DNA of 39,048 bases from JAVBLG01 sp031553655 (GCA_031553655.1 JAVBLG010000096.1:1-39048); one strand, 5' to 3'. Positions 23,431 to 31,861 are shown, counted from the first letter of the stretch. Program-made: numbers and translations. The notes: a model not told the origin generated them from the letters alone.

Positions 23431-25206
23431 TTATACTTTATCATCCAGCAGACAGGCCGCGGCTACTTTGTCGCAACGCTTGCATCTGGAATATTTAAGC
23501 ACGTTATGCGCCAGATGCAAACCGTCGTGCAACGAATGCGCAATATAGCCGCCGTGCAGATGATTCAGAAGCCCGGTGCGGAACAACGTATTGCTTACCG
23601 CTTCATTGCCCAACACAAAAACAATCGGAGTGTCACGGGCAAAGCAGCGTTCGGCAAACTGACTTAGCACATTGGCACCTGAGGCGTCTATCCAGAAAAT
23701 TCTGGCCAAATGCAACACTATTACGCTGCACGAGTTGGATTCATGCTCTTCAAGCTGCCGCTCCAGGACGTTTATGGCCCCGAAGAATAAGGTGCCTTCA
23801 ATAACATATACCCCAAGTTGCGGGCAGTTGGCGGCCCAGGGGTAGGGAGCGAGCAGGGGGCTTTCCTCGTCCAGCTGCTCCACCCTGGGATGAGCCACTC
23901 GGTACAGGAAAAGAACCAGCGAAAGCAGTATGCCGAGAAAAATGGCTTTTTCCAGGTCCAAAACCATGGTGGCCGCCAGGGTACTCAAAAAAACATAGCG
24001 ATCCATCCTTGTGGCCACCATGCACAGACGGATATTTTCCCGGTCAATCATGCCTATGGCCACCGCCATGAGTATTCCGGCCAGCACCGGCATGGGCACT
24101 CTGGAGGCCAGGGGAGCCATGGTAAGAAAAAAAATCAGGCATAAAAAACCGCAAAGAGCGGCGGCAAACTTGGTGCGCGCGCCCGAAAGGGCATTGGCCG
24201 CGCTGCGTGTGAGTGAGCCGCAGCCCGCAATACCGGAGCTGAAGCCGGACACGATATTGGCCAACCCCTGAGCCATCAATTCCTGATTGGGGTCAAACTT
24301 GTCGCTTTTGATCCCGGCCAGATTTTTACCCACCGAGAGCGATTCCACCGTGGCCAGAAAAGCTATGGCCAACGCGGGCATGAACAGCCCGCTGATCACG
24401 TCCAAATCAAAGGGCGGCAGAGAAGAAAGGGGGGGCAAGCCTTCGGGAATTTCGCCCAGCATGGCAACGCCCATACGTTCCAGATCCAGCAGCCATGCCG
24501 CAAGTCCCATGACAAAAATAGTCAGAATATACGCGGGAAGTTTGGGTTGGAACCGGCGCAACAGCAGCACCATCAACACAGAGGCCGTAGCCAGGGCGGC
24601 ACTTGGCAAATGCACGGCCTCGATATGACGCAGCGACTCCAGCACCTGTGGAAAAAACGAACTGTGCCCGGCAATTTTTTGTCCAAAAAAATTACGTAAT
24701 TGCCCGGAAGCAATCAAGATTGCCGCGCCGCTGGTAAACCCCACCATTACCGAATGGGAAACAAATCCCACCAGATCGCCGAGTCGGCCCAAGGCCATGG
24801 CAACTTGCAGCAGGCCGCTTAGAACCGTGACCCCGAAGTAATAGCCCAGACGCACTTCTTCCGGCAGATGGGCAATAGCCACTCCGCCCACGCTGGCGTG
24901 GGCCATTGCGGTGAACAGCACCAAAGAAATAGGGTTGGTCGGCCCGGAAATGAGGAACCGCGAAGAGCCCCACAGGGCCGCCACAATAACCGGAAAAATG
25001 GACGCGTAAATTCCGTAACGCGGATCAACACCGGCTATAACAGCATAGGCCATGCTTTGCGGCAAGGAAATGGCGGCAATGGTGAGCGCGGCGAAAAAAT
25101 CCGATTTCAGATCCGCCCTGCGATAAGCCTTGAGATCGGCGATAAAAGGGAAAAGCCTGTGCATAAGGGGCTTGCCCGCATCCATGGGCTGAACAATGGC
25201 CGACAT
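23431..25206 (-). CDS. SulP family anion transporter with STAS domain
   Basis: A 591-residue SLC26/SulP membrane transporter. The core has the family start DLKSDFFAALTIAAISLPQ followed by YAVIAGVDPRYGIY, roughly 12-14 membrane spans and NLAGIKSDKFDPNQELMAQG before the second half. The cytoplasmic STAS domain (about 455-560) contains the IDASGA motif. Substrates in the family are sulfate, bicarbonate, dicarboxylates and other anions; sulfate is attractive for a sulfate reducer but not shown. The C-terminal tail has an unusual cysteine cluster CKRCDKVAAAC. The start is ATG 25206 rather than GTG 25209, because GGAGG lies 4 bases before the ATG. It heads a unit with dus and ispH. Confidence 0.92.
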   Translation of the reverse strand: MSAIVQPMDAGKPLMHRLFPFIADLKAYRRADLKSDFFAALTIAAISLPQSMAYAVIAGVDPRYGIYASIFPVIVAALWGSSRFLISGPTNPISLVLFTAMAHASVGGVAIAHLPEEVRLGYYFGVTVLSGLLQVAMALGRLGDLVGFVSHSVMVGFTSGAAILIASGQLRNFFGQKIAGHSSFFPQVLESLRHIEAVHLPSAALATASVLMVLLLRRFQPKLPAYILTIFVMGLAAWLLDLERMGVAMLGEIPEGLPPLSSLPPFDLDVISGLFMPALAIAFLATVESLSVGKNLAGIKSDKFDPNQELMAQGLANIVSGFSSGIAGCGSLTRSAANALSGARTKFAAALCGFLCLIFFLTMAPLASRVPMPVLAGILMAVAIGMIDRENIRLCMVATRMDRYVFLSTLAATMVLDLEKAIFLGILLSLVLFLYRVAHPRVEQLDEESPLLAPYPWAANCPQLGVYVIEGTLFFGAINVLERQLEEHESNSCSVIVLHLARIFWIDASGANVLSQFAERCFARDTPIVFVLGNEAVSNTLFRTGLLNHLHGGYIAHSLHDGLHLAHNVLKYSRCKRCDKVAAACLLDDKV

Positions 25207-25333
25207 CACTCCTCCACATGTTTATGGCGCTGGCCAAACGTCCAGGGCTACCGCGCGGGCGCGGCAGCGCATGCTTGTGCCAAGCAGCCGCATCACTTGC
25301 CTTGTAAGCAAAGCCGGCCGGGCCTGATCCGAC

Positions 25334-26401
25334 CTATTCCTTGAAAGTTCTCAATGCCTCAGTTTGGGCATGGGTGATCAGGGCATCGGTGAGTGGGGCC
25401 AGCTCGCCTTCCATGATTTTATCCAGAGAATACAGCGTAAGATTGATACGGTGATCAGTACAACGCCCCTGAGGAAAATTGTAGGTGCGGATGCGCTCCG
25501 ATCTGTCTCCAGAGCCGACTTGCGCTTTACGGTCGGCGCTGGCTTCCATGCTCTGGCGCTCGCGCTCGCTTTGCAAAATGCGCGAAGCCAATACTTTCAT
25601 GGCTCTGGCTTTGTTTTTGTGCTGCGACTTCTCATCTTGACAGGTAACAACCGTACCGGTGGGTATGTGGGTAATGCGCACGGCCGATTCGGTTTTGTTA
25701 ACGTGCTGGCCGCCCGCGCCCGACGCCCGGTAAACGTCTATGCGTAAATCATCGGGGCGTATATCCACGTCCACTTCCTCAGCTTCGGGCATAACCGCCA
25801 CAGTGGCCGCCGAAGTGTGGATGCGTCCCTGAGCCTCGGTGGCCGGCACACGCTGCACGCGATGGGTTCCGGCTTCAAACTTCAGGCGACTGTAAACCTT
25901 ATTGCCGCTTATGAGGCAAATTACTTCCTTGTAGCCACCGGCATCGGCCGGGGATTCACTCAACAATTCTGTTTTCCAGCCCATTATTTCGGCAAAACGC
26001 ACATACATGCGCATGAGATCGGCGGCGAAAAGCGCCGCTTCCTCCCCGCCGGTTCCGGCCCTTATTTCCAGGATGGTGTTTTTTTCATCCAGAGGGTCGG
26101 TGGGCAGCAGCAGCACCTTGAGGTCATGCTCGATCTGCGGCATGGCATCGGTGGCCTGACGTATTTCTTCGTGGGCCATGGCCCGCATTTCCGGATCAGA
26201 ATCGTCAAGCAGAGGTCGATTGTCTTCAATGTCGTGCTGCAAATCTTTGTAGCGGCGAAAAAGATCCACTATGCCCTTGATGTCGGCATGAAACTTGGTC
26301 AGCTTGCGGTAACGCTCCTGATCCTGAAAAATATCCGGTTCGGCCAGTTCCTTTTCAAGATCGAAATACTTGCGCTCTATACCTTCGAGTTTGGCGAACA
26401 T
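25334..26401 (-). CDS. prfA: Peptide chain release factor 1
   Basis: RF1 recognises UAA and UAG in the ribosomal A site and triggers peptide release. The 355-residue protein has the RF1-type tripeptide PAT (186-188, RVPATEAQGR) and the catalytic GGQ (230-232, SGAGGQHVNKTES). The ATG at 26401 has a GAG 8 bases upstream. It lies downstream of the DUF1385 gene, separated by the truncated repeat copy B and a small TAACT/AGTTA hairpin. The methyltransferase gene prmC, often next to prfA, is not here; 124 bases then sulP follow. Confidence 0.97.
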   Translation of the reverse strand: MFAKLEGIERKYFDLEKELAEPDIFQDQERYRKLTKFHADIKGIVDLFRRYKDLQHDIEDNRPLLDDSDPEMRAMAHEEIRQATDAMPQIEHDLKVLLLPTDPLDEKNTILEIRAGTGGEEAALFAADLMRMYVRFAEIMGWKTELLSESPADAGGYKEVICLISGNKVYSRLKFEAGTHRVQRVPATEAQGRIHTSAATVAVMPEAEEVDVDIRPDDLRIDVYRASGAGGQHVNKTESAVRITHIPTGTVVTCQDEKSQHKNKARAMKVLASRILQSERERQSMEASADRKAQVGSGDRSERIRTYNFPQGRCTDHRINLTLYSLDKIMEGELAPLTDALITHAQTEALRTFKE

Positions 26402-26426
26402 TTAATAACTCGTTTAGTTATATTGA

Positions 26427-26513
26427 TACGTTACGAACGTTACGCGTTCGGACGGCCCTACCAACGCACGGACCGTCAGAGCATTTCGCTCATTTCATTC
26501 GCAAAACGCTCTA
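26427..26513 (-). repeat. Multi-hairpin repeat, copy B (truncated)
   Basis: Carries the TAGAGCG end, the AGAGC/GCTCT arms, the GACGG hairpin (with one mismatched pair on the plus strand, a G-U on the minus-strand RNA) and the GAACG/CGTTC hairpin. The last two hairpins are missing. Its TAG is the stop codon of the DUF1385 gene, and the copy sits between that gene and prfA. Confidence 0.85.
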
Positions 26514-27506
26514 ATCCATCTTGCTGTAAACCGGCGGGCGCACCGCGTCGGGAACGCTGTCGCCCAGGGCTTCGTGCAGAGCAACTATAGCCACTTCAAT
26601 CTGTCCCTCGTCCGGCTCATAGGTGGTGAGCATCTGCAACAACATGCCGGGAGCGCGCAAAATGCGCCCGAAAATCGTATCACCCACCCGAGCCGCATAA
26701 CGGATAAGCTCATAAGCCAGAGCGCTGATGGGCATCATAAGCAGCAGCTTGAAGGTTATGGCCGCGGAATGCTTTAACACCGCGCCTGGTGGTGTCCAGA
26801 ATACAAAAAGCAGCGGCACCAGCACGGCATGAAGCACTATGGAAATAGAGATCACAAAAAGCAGAAAAGTGGTTCCGCAGCGCGGGTGCAAGCGACTGAA
26901 TCTGGACGCCTCCAGCGCGGTAACCTCGCCGCCGCCCTCAAAGGCGCGTATAACCTTGTGTTCCGCGCCATGGTACTGAAAAACGCGCCGGATGTCGGGC
27001 ATTGCCGATATTGCCAGGATATAACCCAGGAAAATACACAGCTTGAAGGCTCCGTCCCACACATGGAAACTGAGTCCTTCCACATTGCCGCCCAATCCCA
27101 GATAGGCCATGCCTATGGACATAAGATGCGGAACCACCACAAAAAGGCCCACAGCCATGAGCATGGCCGCGATCATGGTCAGCACCAGATGCCAGTTTTC
27201 TATTTTTTCTTCATGATCGGCGCAATGCTCGGCGGAACGGTTGAGCGCCTTGATGCCGTTGACCAATGTTTCAAGCAGAGTGGGGAAGCCCCGGATAAAA
27301 GGCTTTTTGAGCCAGGGGCGCGTGGACAGGCTTTTCCACTGGCGGCGCTCGGCCACAATTTCCCCGTTGGGGCGGCGCACAGCAAGGCCGTAGATGTCGC
27401 CATTGCGCATCATTACCCCTTCCATAACCGCCTGACCGCCCACCAAAGTGGCGTCGGCGCACTCCCCGTCATTGCGCAGGGCTGCGAAAGCACAAAAAAA
27501 AGACAT
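26511..27506 (-). CDS. DUF1385 membrane protein
   Basis: A protein of the DUF1385 family (function unknown; often beside rpmE and prfA). The hallmark GGQAVMEGVMMR lies near the N-terminus (about 23-34). It has a soluble part of about 100 residues, then two or three membrane helices (VLTMIAAMLMAVGLFVVV and following), a HGAEHKVI motif in the middle and two more hydrophobic segments (FLLFVISISIVLHAVLVPLLF). The conserved HGAEHK suggests a functional site, but the reaction is not known. The start is uncertain: ATG at 27506 is given; an upstream TTG at 27560 has no better ribosome site. The stop codon is the first codon of the repeat element. Confidence 0.85.
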   Translation of the reverse strand: MSFFCAFAALRNDGECADATLVGGQAVMEGVMMRNGDIYGLAVRRPNGEIVAERRQWKSLSTRPWLKKPFIRGFPTLLETLVNGIKALNRSAEHCADHEEKIENWHLVLTMIAAMLMAVGLFVVVPHLMSIGMAYLGLGGNVEGLSFHVWDGAFKLCIFLGYILAISAMPDIRRVFQYHGAEHKVIRAFEGGGEVTALEASRFSRLHPRCGTTFLLFVISISIVLHAVLVPLLFVFWTPPGAVLKHSAAITFKLLLMMPISALAYELIRYAARVGDTIFGRILRAPGMLLQMLTTYEPDEGQIEVAIVALHEALGDSVPDAVRPPVYSKMD

Positions 27507-27605
27507 AAAAATCAACTTATGGGCCAGATTATTGACACCCTTTGCCGCAAGAACTTTCAACGTGGGCGCAGGGTTTGAGATCAGTCATACAATATCACAA
27601 ACACA

Positions 27606-27640
27606 AAAAGCCTCCCCAGGGCAAACCCCGGGGAGGAAAA
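27606..27640 (-). terminator. Terminator of rpmE
   Basis: Perfect 7-bp stem CCTCCCC/GGGGAGG (27611-27617 with 27630-27636), followed on the minus strand by CTTTTT. The other strand also has a run of A and T flanks, so it could work in both directions. It starts 18 bases after the rpmE stop and would limit read-through into the DUF1385 gene. Confidence 0.85.
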
Positions 27641-27657
27641 AAATGCTCTGCTCTGAT

Positions 27658-27867
27658 TTACTTCTCAAACTTTGAGTACTTTTTGCGGAAGCGGTCAATA
27701 CGACCGGCGGTATCCACAAAGCGCTGCTTGCCGGTGAAAAAGGGGTGGCAGCTGGAGCAGATTTCCACATGCACCTGTTCGCCCTTGGTGGAAAGCACTT
27801 GTTCCTGCGCGCCGCAGGCGCAGGTGATGGTGGCCTTGTATACCTTGGGATGGATTTTGTCTTTCAT
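27658..27867 (-). CDS. rpmE: 50S ribosomal protein L31
   Basis: A 69-residue ribosomal protein with the zinc-binding cysteines C16, C18, C37 and C40 (ITCACG and ICSSCHPF), so it is the zinc-containing L31 form rather than the zinc-free paralogue. The conserved FYTGKQ-type segment appears as FFTGKQRFVDTAGRIDRF. The ATG at 27867 has GAGGTG 7 bases upstream. A good promoter and a terminator show it is transcribed alone or as a leader of the DUF1385-prfA unit. Confidence 0.97.
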   Translation of the reverse strand: MKDKIHPKVYKATITCACGAQEQVLSTKGEQVHVEICSSCHPFFTGKQRFVDTAGRIDRFRKKYSKFEK

Positions 27868-27898
27868 TACAATGCACCTCATTTTTGCTAAGGGAAGA

Positions 27899-27927
27899 AA
27901 TATAAGCACGGCAACGAAATTTTGCAA
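27899..27927 (-). promoter_or_regulatory. Candidate promoter of rpmE
   Basis: TTGCAA (27922-27927) and TATATT (27899-27904) on the minus strand, with 17 bases between. Confidence 0.5.
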
Positions 27928-27988
27928 GTAAATTTTGCCGAAGGCGTTAATCGGACGTGTGAAGGGCAGGTAAATTACGGGTATACTA

Positions 27989-28018
27989 TTGACAAATCGC
28001 CCTTGTTCGTCATATGTA
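27989..28018 (+). promoter_or_regulatory. Candidate promoter of the M23 peptidase gene
   Basis: A consensus TTGACA (27989-27994) with a -10 like ATATGT or TATGTA 17-18 bases on (28012-28018). A leader of about 110 very AT-rich bases follows before the ATG at 28136. Confidence 0.5.
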
Positions 28019-28135
28019 CAAAAATAATATCGTAATAATATTGTATATATAACGGTATAATTGCATTAAATTTAATATATTGGGCGATTGCGCGTCAGCT
28101 TCGTCCGCAACCCAAATAGTAAGGTCAATCTGAAA

Positions 28136-29038
28136 ATGTTGCTCGGAAAATACCAGATTGTCATTTTCAAGGAAGGCAGTTCCGGCAGCCGCAACGTGCG
28201 CATGCGCGGCTGGCTCGGTGTTTTCGCCTTCCTGATTGTCAGTGCCCTGATTGCCTCCAACGTGTGGCTTTGGGACAAATATCGCCAGGGATTGTCAGCC
28301 TCGTCGCGCCTGCAAGACATGGAGCGCTCTATGGAAGAGCAGAACAACCAACTGCTCAGCATGTCCGGCAAAATCAGGGAAATAGCCGGAGATCTTGGCC
28401 GGGTGCAGCAGTTTGACACCAAGCTGCGCATTATGATGAACCTGGAAAAAGACCTCACCGATGTTGGCGCGCGCGGTGGTTCGCGCGCCGAGGATTTCAG
28501 CAAAACCTATCTGCCCCTGCATCGCCAGGAGCTTGCCGCCCGCAAAATGCAAGCCTTCTTGCGCCAGCTGGCCGACGATGTGCGCCTGGAAGAAGTGCAG
28601 CAGCAGGATTTGCTGCGCGCCATGCGCGCGGGCCGCGAAACGCTGTCGGCCACGCCATCCATATGGCCGGTTGAAGGCTTTATTTCCTCATCTTTTGGCG
28701 GACGTTCCTCCCCATTTTCCGGGCGCACGGAATTCCACAAGGGCCTGGACATAAACAACCGCGCCGGCACGCCAATTATAGCCCCGGCCAGAGGCAATGT
28801 TTCTTTTGCCGGCATGGACGGCGCTTACGGCAACAGCGTGGAAATTCATCACGGCGGCGGCGTTTCCACCAAATATGCCCATATGCAGCATTTTATCGTC
28901 AAGGAAAATCAATGGGTACAGCGTGGAGAAATCATAGGATATATCGGCATGACCGGGCGCACCACCGGGCCACATCTGCATTATGAAGTGCGCCTGAACG
29001 GGGTGGCCGTGAACCCCATGCGCTACATATTAAATTAG
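28136..29038 (+). CDS. M23 family metallopeptidase (peptidoglycan endopeptidase-like)
   Basis: A 300-residue inner-membrane protein. It has a short cytoplasmic start (MLLGKYQIVIFKEG), a membrane helix (about 26-46), a coiled-coil (about 55-105), a linker, and a LytM/M23 domain (about 175-298). Zinc ligands are intact: H201 and D205 (FHKGLDIN) and H282 in HLHYE, with H280 as catalytic partner. It should therefore be an active Gly-Gly or stem-peptide endopeptidase, acting in the periplasm. The ATG at 28136 is chosen; an upstream TTG at 28088 lies in the AT-rich leader. Divergent from rpmE. A post-stop hairpin element follows at once. Confidence 0.9.
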   Translation: MLLGKYQIVIFKEGSSGSRNVRMRGWLGVFAFLIVSALIASNVWLWDKYRQGLSASSRLQDMERSMEEQNNQLLSMSGKIREIAGDLGRVQQFDTKLRIMMNLEKDLTDVGARGGSRAEDFSKTYLPLHRQELAARKMQAFLRQLADDVRLEEVQQQDLLRAMRAGRETLSATPSIWPVEGFISSSFGGRSSPFSGRTEFHKGLDINNRAGTPIIAPARGNVSFAGMDGAYGNSVEIHHGGGVSTKYAHMQHFIVKENQWVQRGEIIGYIGMTGRTTGPHLHYEVRLNGVAVNPMRYILN

Positions 29039-29185
29039 GCAGGGCTTCCCCAAAGCGCCTTTCGCCTTCTGGCAGCGTCAAGCAGAATGCGCGAACCGGG
29101 TCTGTACCAAAAGAGTACTATCCCCGATTCGCGCATTCTACTTTTCTTGCCAGAAAACGAAATTCATCATTTGGGAAGCCCTGCC
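29039..29185 (+). repeat. Post-stop hairpin element, copy E
   Basis: Starts right after the TAG of the M23 gene. Nested stems: a 13-bp outer stem (29038-29050 with 29173-29185), an 8-bp stem TTCTGGCA/TGCCAGAA (29067-29074 with 29148-29155) and a perfect 12-bp stem (29084-29095 with 29128-29139), around a loop with ACCAAAAGAGT. The order of motifs matches copy D at 14604-14714, although the 12-bp stem sequence is unrelated. Confidence 0.75.
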
Positions 29186-29209
29186 TAAAAAGGCACTCAA
29201 AAATGACAC

Positions 29210-31861
29210 TCACTGTTCAAAAATAATAGGTTTTCCATTGGCGTCGCACAAGTTCATAAGCAGTGTTTCACCGTCTTTTCCCAGGCGCAGCAGGCCGTAG
29301 CGGGCTTTTTCGTATGCTTTGCCCCGGCCCTCCTCAAAATAAAAAGCTGAGGTTGCTGTAACCGCGCTGCCCCTGACCATACGAAAAAAAAGGCGGCGTT
29401 CATCATCAGCCAGAGGCGCGGATCCGTCGTCAAGGCGGACAAACACGGCTTCAGCCAATGTGCCTGGTGTTTTGGCGTTTTCCGGCTTTTCGCTTGCGGG
29501 GCTTGGTTGTGTTTTGGTCTTAGGCGCATCACGGCGCGCTTGGCCTGAAGATCTTTGTTGCGCCAGCCTCACAATAGCCATGCCCGCGTCGGGTGTCTCC
29601 TCGTTGGCGTATTTTTTACGCAGTCCCGCGCTTATGTCGTGGTTAACGGCAAAATCCAGAGTCATATAGTCACCCATGAGTAAGGTTCTGGGATCAACCG
29701 GGGCCAGTGCCAGTAAAATTTCCTGCCCGTTGGCGCGCAATTCTTCCTTTTGAACCACACTGAAGTTGAAACCAGCCAGCAGGACGCCAATTGTTGCCGT
29801 TATGAAAATTGCCCGCGTCCTGGCCGCAACTCCGCGCCTGCCTTTACGGATCCTTAAAGTGTTTTTGCTGCGTATTCCTAATTTTTTAACCACCAGGGCG
29901 GCTACCAGCAGCGCAAGGCCGGAAACAGCCAGAGCAATTGATTTTTGCGCCAGAGAAATATTGAGCTGATAGTAAAAATAAATCATGTAAGCGAAAATAA
30001 TCAGGCCGGAAGCGCCAATCAAAACGCGATTTCCCGTACGCCGCCCCAGTCCGAGCCCCAGAAGGCCGACCACCGCGCCCGGTAGAAACCAGCCCAGGGG
30101 TATGGAGAAAACCGCAAGGGCCGGAAGACAAAACCGCAAGGGGCCGCGCGGATTTTCCCGGCCTGTAATCAAAGCCATGGAGGTAAAGGCCATCCCGGCC
30201 GCCAAGCCGGTTGTCCCAGGCCACATTGTTCCGTAGAATATGCGCAATTCCGCAAAGCTCATGGCCGTGGCGAACAGAACAAAAAAAGCTATGCCGGCAT
30301 ACGCGCCAAGGGTCAAAGAGCCGAATGTATCCGAATCCGAAAATCCCCGCCAGGCCATCAAAAACGCTATAAGTCCCCACCAAACCAGCATCGGCCATGG
30401 CGATACAAACATAAGGCTCAGCCAGAGCGCGGGTAAAACAGCAATTCCGGCGGCCGCCAGAAACCGATAGGCGGAACTGGGCATGAATGGCGCGGCCACG
30501 GCAAGAGGCAAAACCGCAGGCAATGGCCAGTGAACAGTACTGTTTCCGAGCATGGCCAGAGCGGTCGAAGCGCCTCCGGTTCCGGCCAGAGCCAGAGCAA
30601 AGCCGAAATGATGAACTAAGAAGCTTTTGCGGCGCAAACTGAAAGACCCCAGTGCCAATAGTGGTATAGAACCAATCAGAAGCGGTCCCCGCGCGTCGGA
30701 AAGATTGAGCCCAAGACTCATGGTCAGAAAAAAACCGATGGCGGCTAAAAACAGCAAGGCAGCCATCCATCCGCCAAAGGCCAACATAACCAGCACATAC
30801 CAGGGTTGCGCTGGTTCCGCGCCGCGCCCTTCGGCCCCGCCCCGGCGCAGGCCGAAACTCGTAGCGTCGACAATTTTGTCTGTCAGGACGGATTCATGTT
30901 CTAAAGATGCCGCTGGAAGCGGGGGGAACACCCCCTCGTTAAGGGTACGCTGCAATGCAAGCAAAATCCTGCCCAGACCCCAGGTCAAGCCTACAACGAT
31001 CAGTCCCCAAGCTATAAAACTGAAAAAATCAAGTTGTATAAAAATTTCGGCCCGTAACAGCAACGCGATACTCAAGGCGGCCAGACTGGCCAGACCACAG
31101 GCCAGCATGAACAAATCGGGAGCGCGATATCTGAACCACAGCCAGCCGCCGCCTAGGCAGAGCGCATACAACGGCCAAAGGGCATCTATTGGCAGCAGCA
31201 GGGTAAAATGACTGTGATATCCGTCAATAATGCGTATAAAAAGTGTTGAGGTCAGGCTGCCCATGAGCGAAAAGGCCAGCAGGCGCGGTAGCCAGCGCAC
31301 GCGCAGCCAGTAGTGTTCCGGCAGGCTTCGGGTAAACCAGGACGCACCTTCCCAGGCGGCCAGGGCCAGAGTTTCGGCCAGCAGGAATTCAGGAAGGGAT
31401 ACGAAAAGAAAAAAAATTTCTTCCGGGCTGTTGAAGTTGCGCCCCAGATACTGCAAAGAAAAAATACTGGACACAATCATGGTTACCAGCCACAGGGCAG
31501 CTTGCCTCCCGGCCAAAGCCAGAATAAAGAGAAATGCGGCCCAAATGCGGAAAAGCTCCCACAATTGCGCCCCGCTCTGGTAGGTCTGGCCGAATACCGC
31601 CAGCATCGGTCCGGCGCAAATGCCGCAGGCCAGCAGGGCGGTCCGGCCCGAGACCGAATCCGTTCCTCGGTACACGGACGCCAGCGCGGTCAGCAGTATT
31701 GCCGTTTGCGCCAGAGCCAGTCTGGCAAAACGATGCATGTCGGACCAATTCCAGGCTATGAAAAAAATGAGCGCGGCGGACAGAAAAAGTGTGCCGCACA
31801 AAAGAAGGGTGAAACGCCAGAAAGTGGCCCAGCCCGGTATTCGCGGCAGGGAAGAGAGCAT
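29210..31861 (-). CDS. Large polytopic membrane protein with DUF2157- and GDYXXLXY-type regions
   Basis: An 883-residue protein with many membrane helices. The N-terminal part (about 1-190) looks like DUF2157 (LFLSAALIFFIAWNW, FARLALAQTAILL, ACGICAGPMLAVFGQTYQSGAQLWELF). A long run of helices follows, resembling DUF4401. The C-terminal soluble part holds a GDYXXLXY-like motif (MGDYMTLDFAV) followed by about 130 residues including a Lys/Pro-rich linker. These families are of unknown function and are often encoded as adjacent genes; here they are one chain. The ATG at 31861 has AAGG 7 bases upstream; an upstream TTG frame runs through the repeat element and is rejected. It appears to stand alone. 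Confidence 0.82.
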   Translation of the reverse strand: MLSSLPRIPGWATFWRFTLLLCGTLFLSAALIFFIAWNWSDMHRFARLALAQTAILLTALASVYRGTDSVSGRTALLACGICAGPMLAVFGQTYQSGAQLWELFRIWAAFLFILALAGRQAALWLVTMIVSSIFSLQYLGRNFNSPEEIFFLFVSLPEFLLAETLALAAWEGASWFTRSLPEHYWLRVRWLPRLLAFSLMGSLTSTLFIRIIDGYHSHFTLLLPIDALWPLYALCLGGGWLWFRYRAPDLFMLACGLASLAALSIALLLRAEIFIQLDFFSFIAWGLIVVGLTWGLGRILLALQRTLNEGVFPPLPAASLEHESVLTDKIVDATSFGLRRGGAEGRGAEPAQPWYVLVMLAFGGWMAALLFLAAIGFFLTMSLGLNLSDARGPLLIGSIPLLALGSFSLRRKSFLVHHFGFALALAGTGGASTALAMLGNSTVHWPLPAVLPLAVAAPFMPSSAYRFLAAAGIAVLPALWLSLMFVSPWPMLVWWGLIAFLMAWRGFSDSDTFGSLTLGAYAGIAFFVLFATAMSFAELRIFYGTMWPGTTGLAAGMAFTSMALITGRENPRGPLRFCLPALAVFSIPLGWFLPGAVVGLLGLGLGRRTGNRVLIGASGLIIFAYMIYFYYQLNISLAQKSIALAVSGLALLVAALVVKKLGIRSKNTLRIRKGRRGVAARTRAIFITATIGVLLAGFNFSVVQKEELRANGQEILLALAPVDPRTLLMGDYMTLDFAVNHDISAGLRKKYANEETPDAGMAIVRLAQQRSSGQARRDAPKTKTQPSPASEKPENAKTPGTLAEAVFVRLDDGSAPLADDERRLFFRMVRGSAVTATSAFYFEEGRGKAYEKARYGLLRLGKDGETLLMNLCDANGKPIIFEQ

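Noticed and set aside
26829..27578. Open frame of about 249 codons on the plus strand
   Set aside because: Antisense to the DUF1385 gene and unrelated to any family I recognise.
29886..30770. Open frame of about 294 codons on the minus strand in another frame
   Set aside because: It overlaps the large membrane protein in the same direction; its translation lacks coherent helices or domains.
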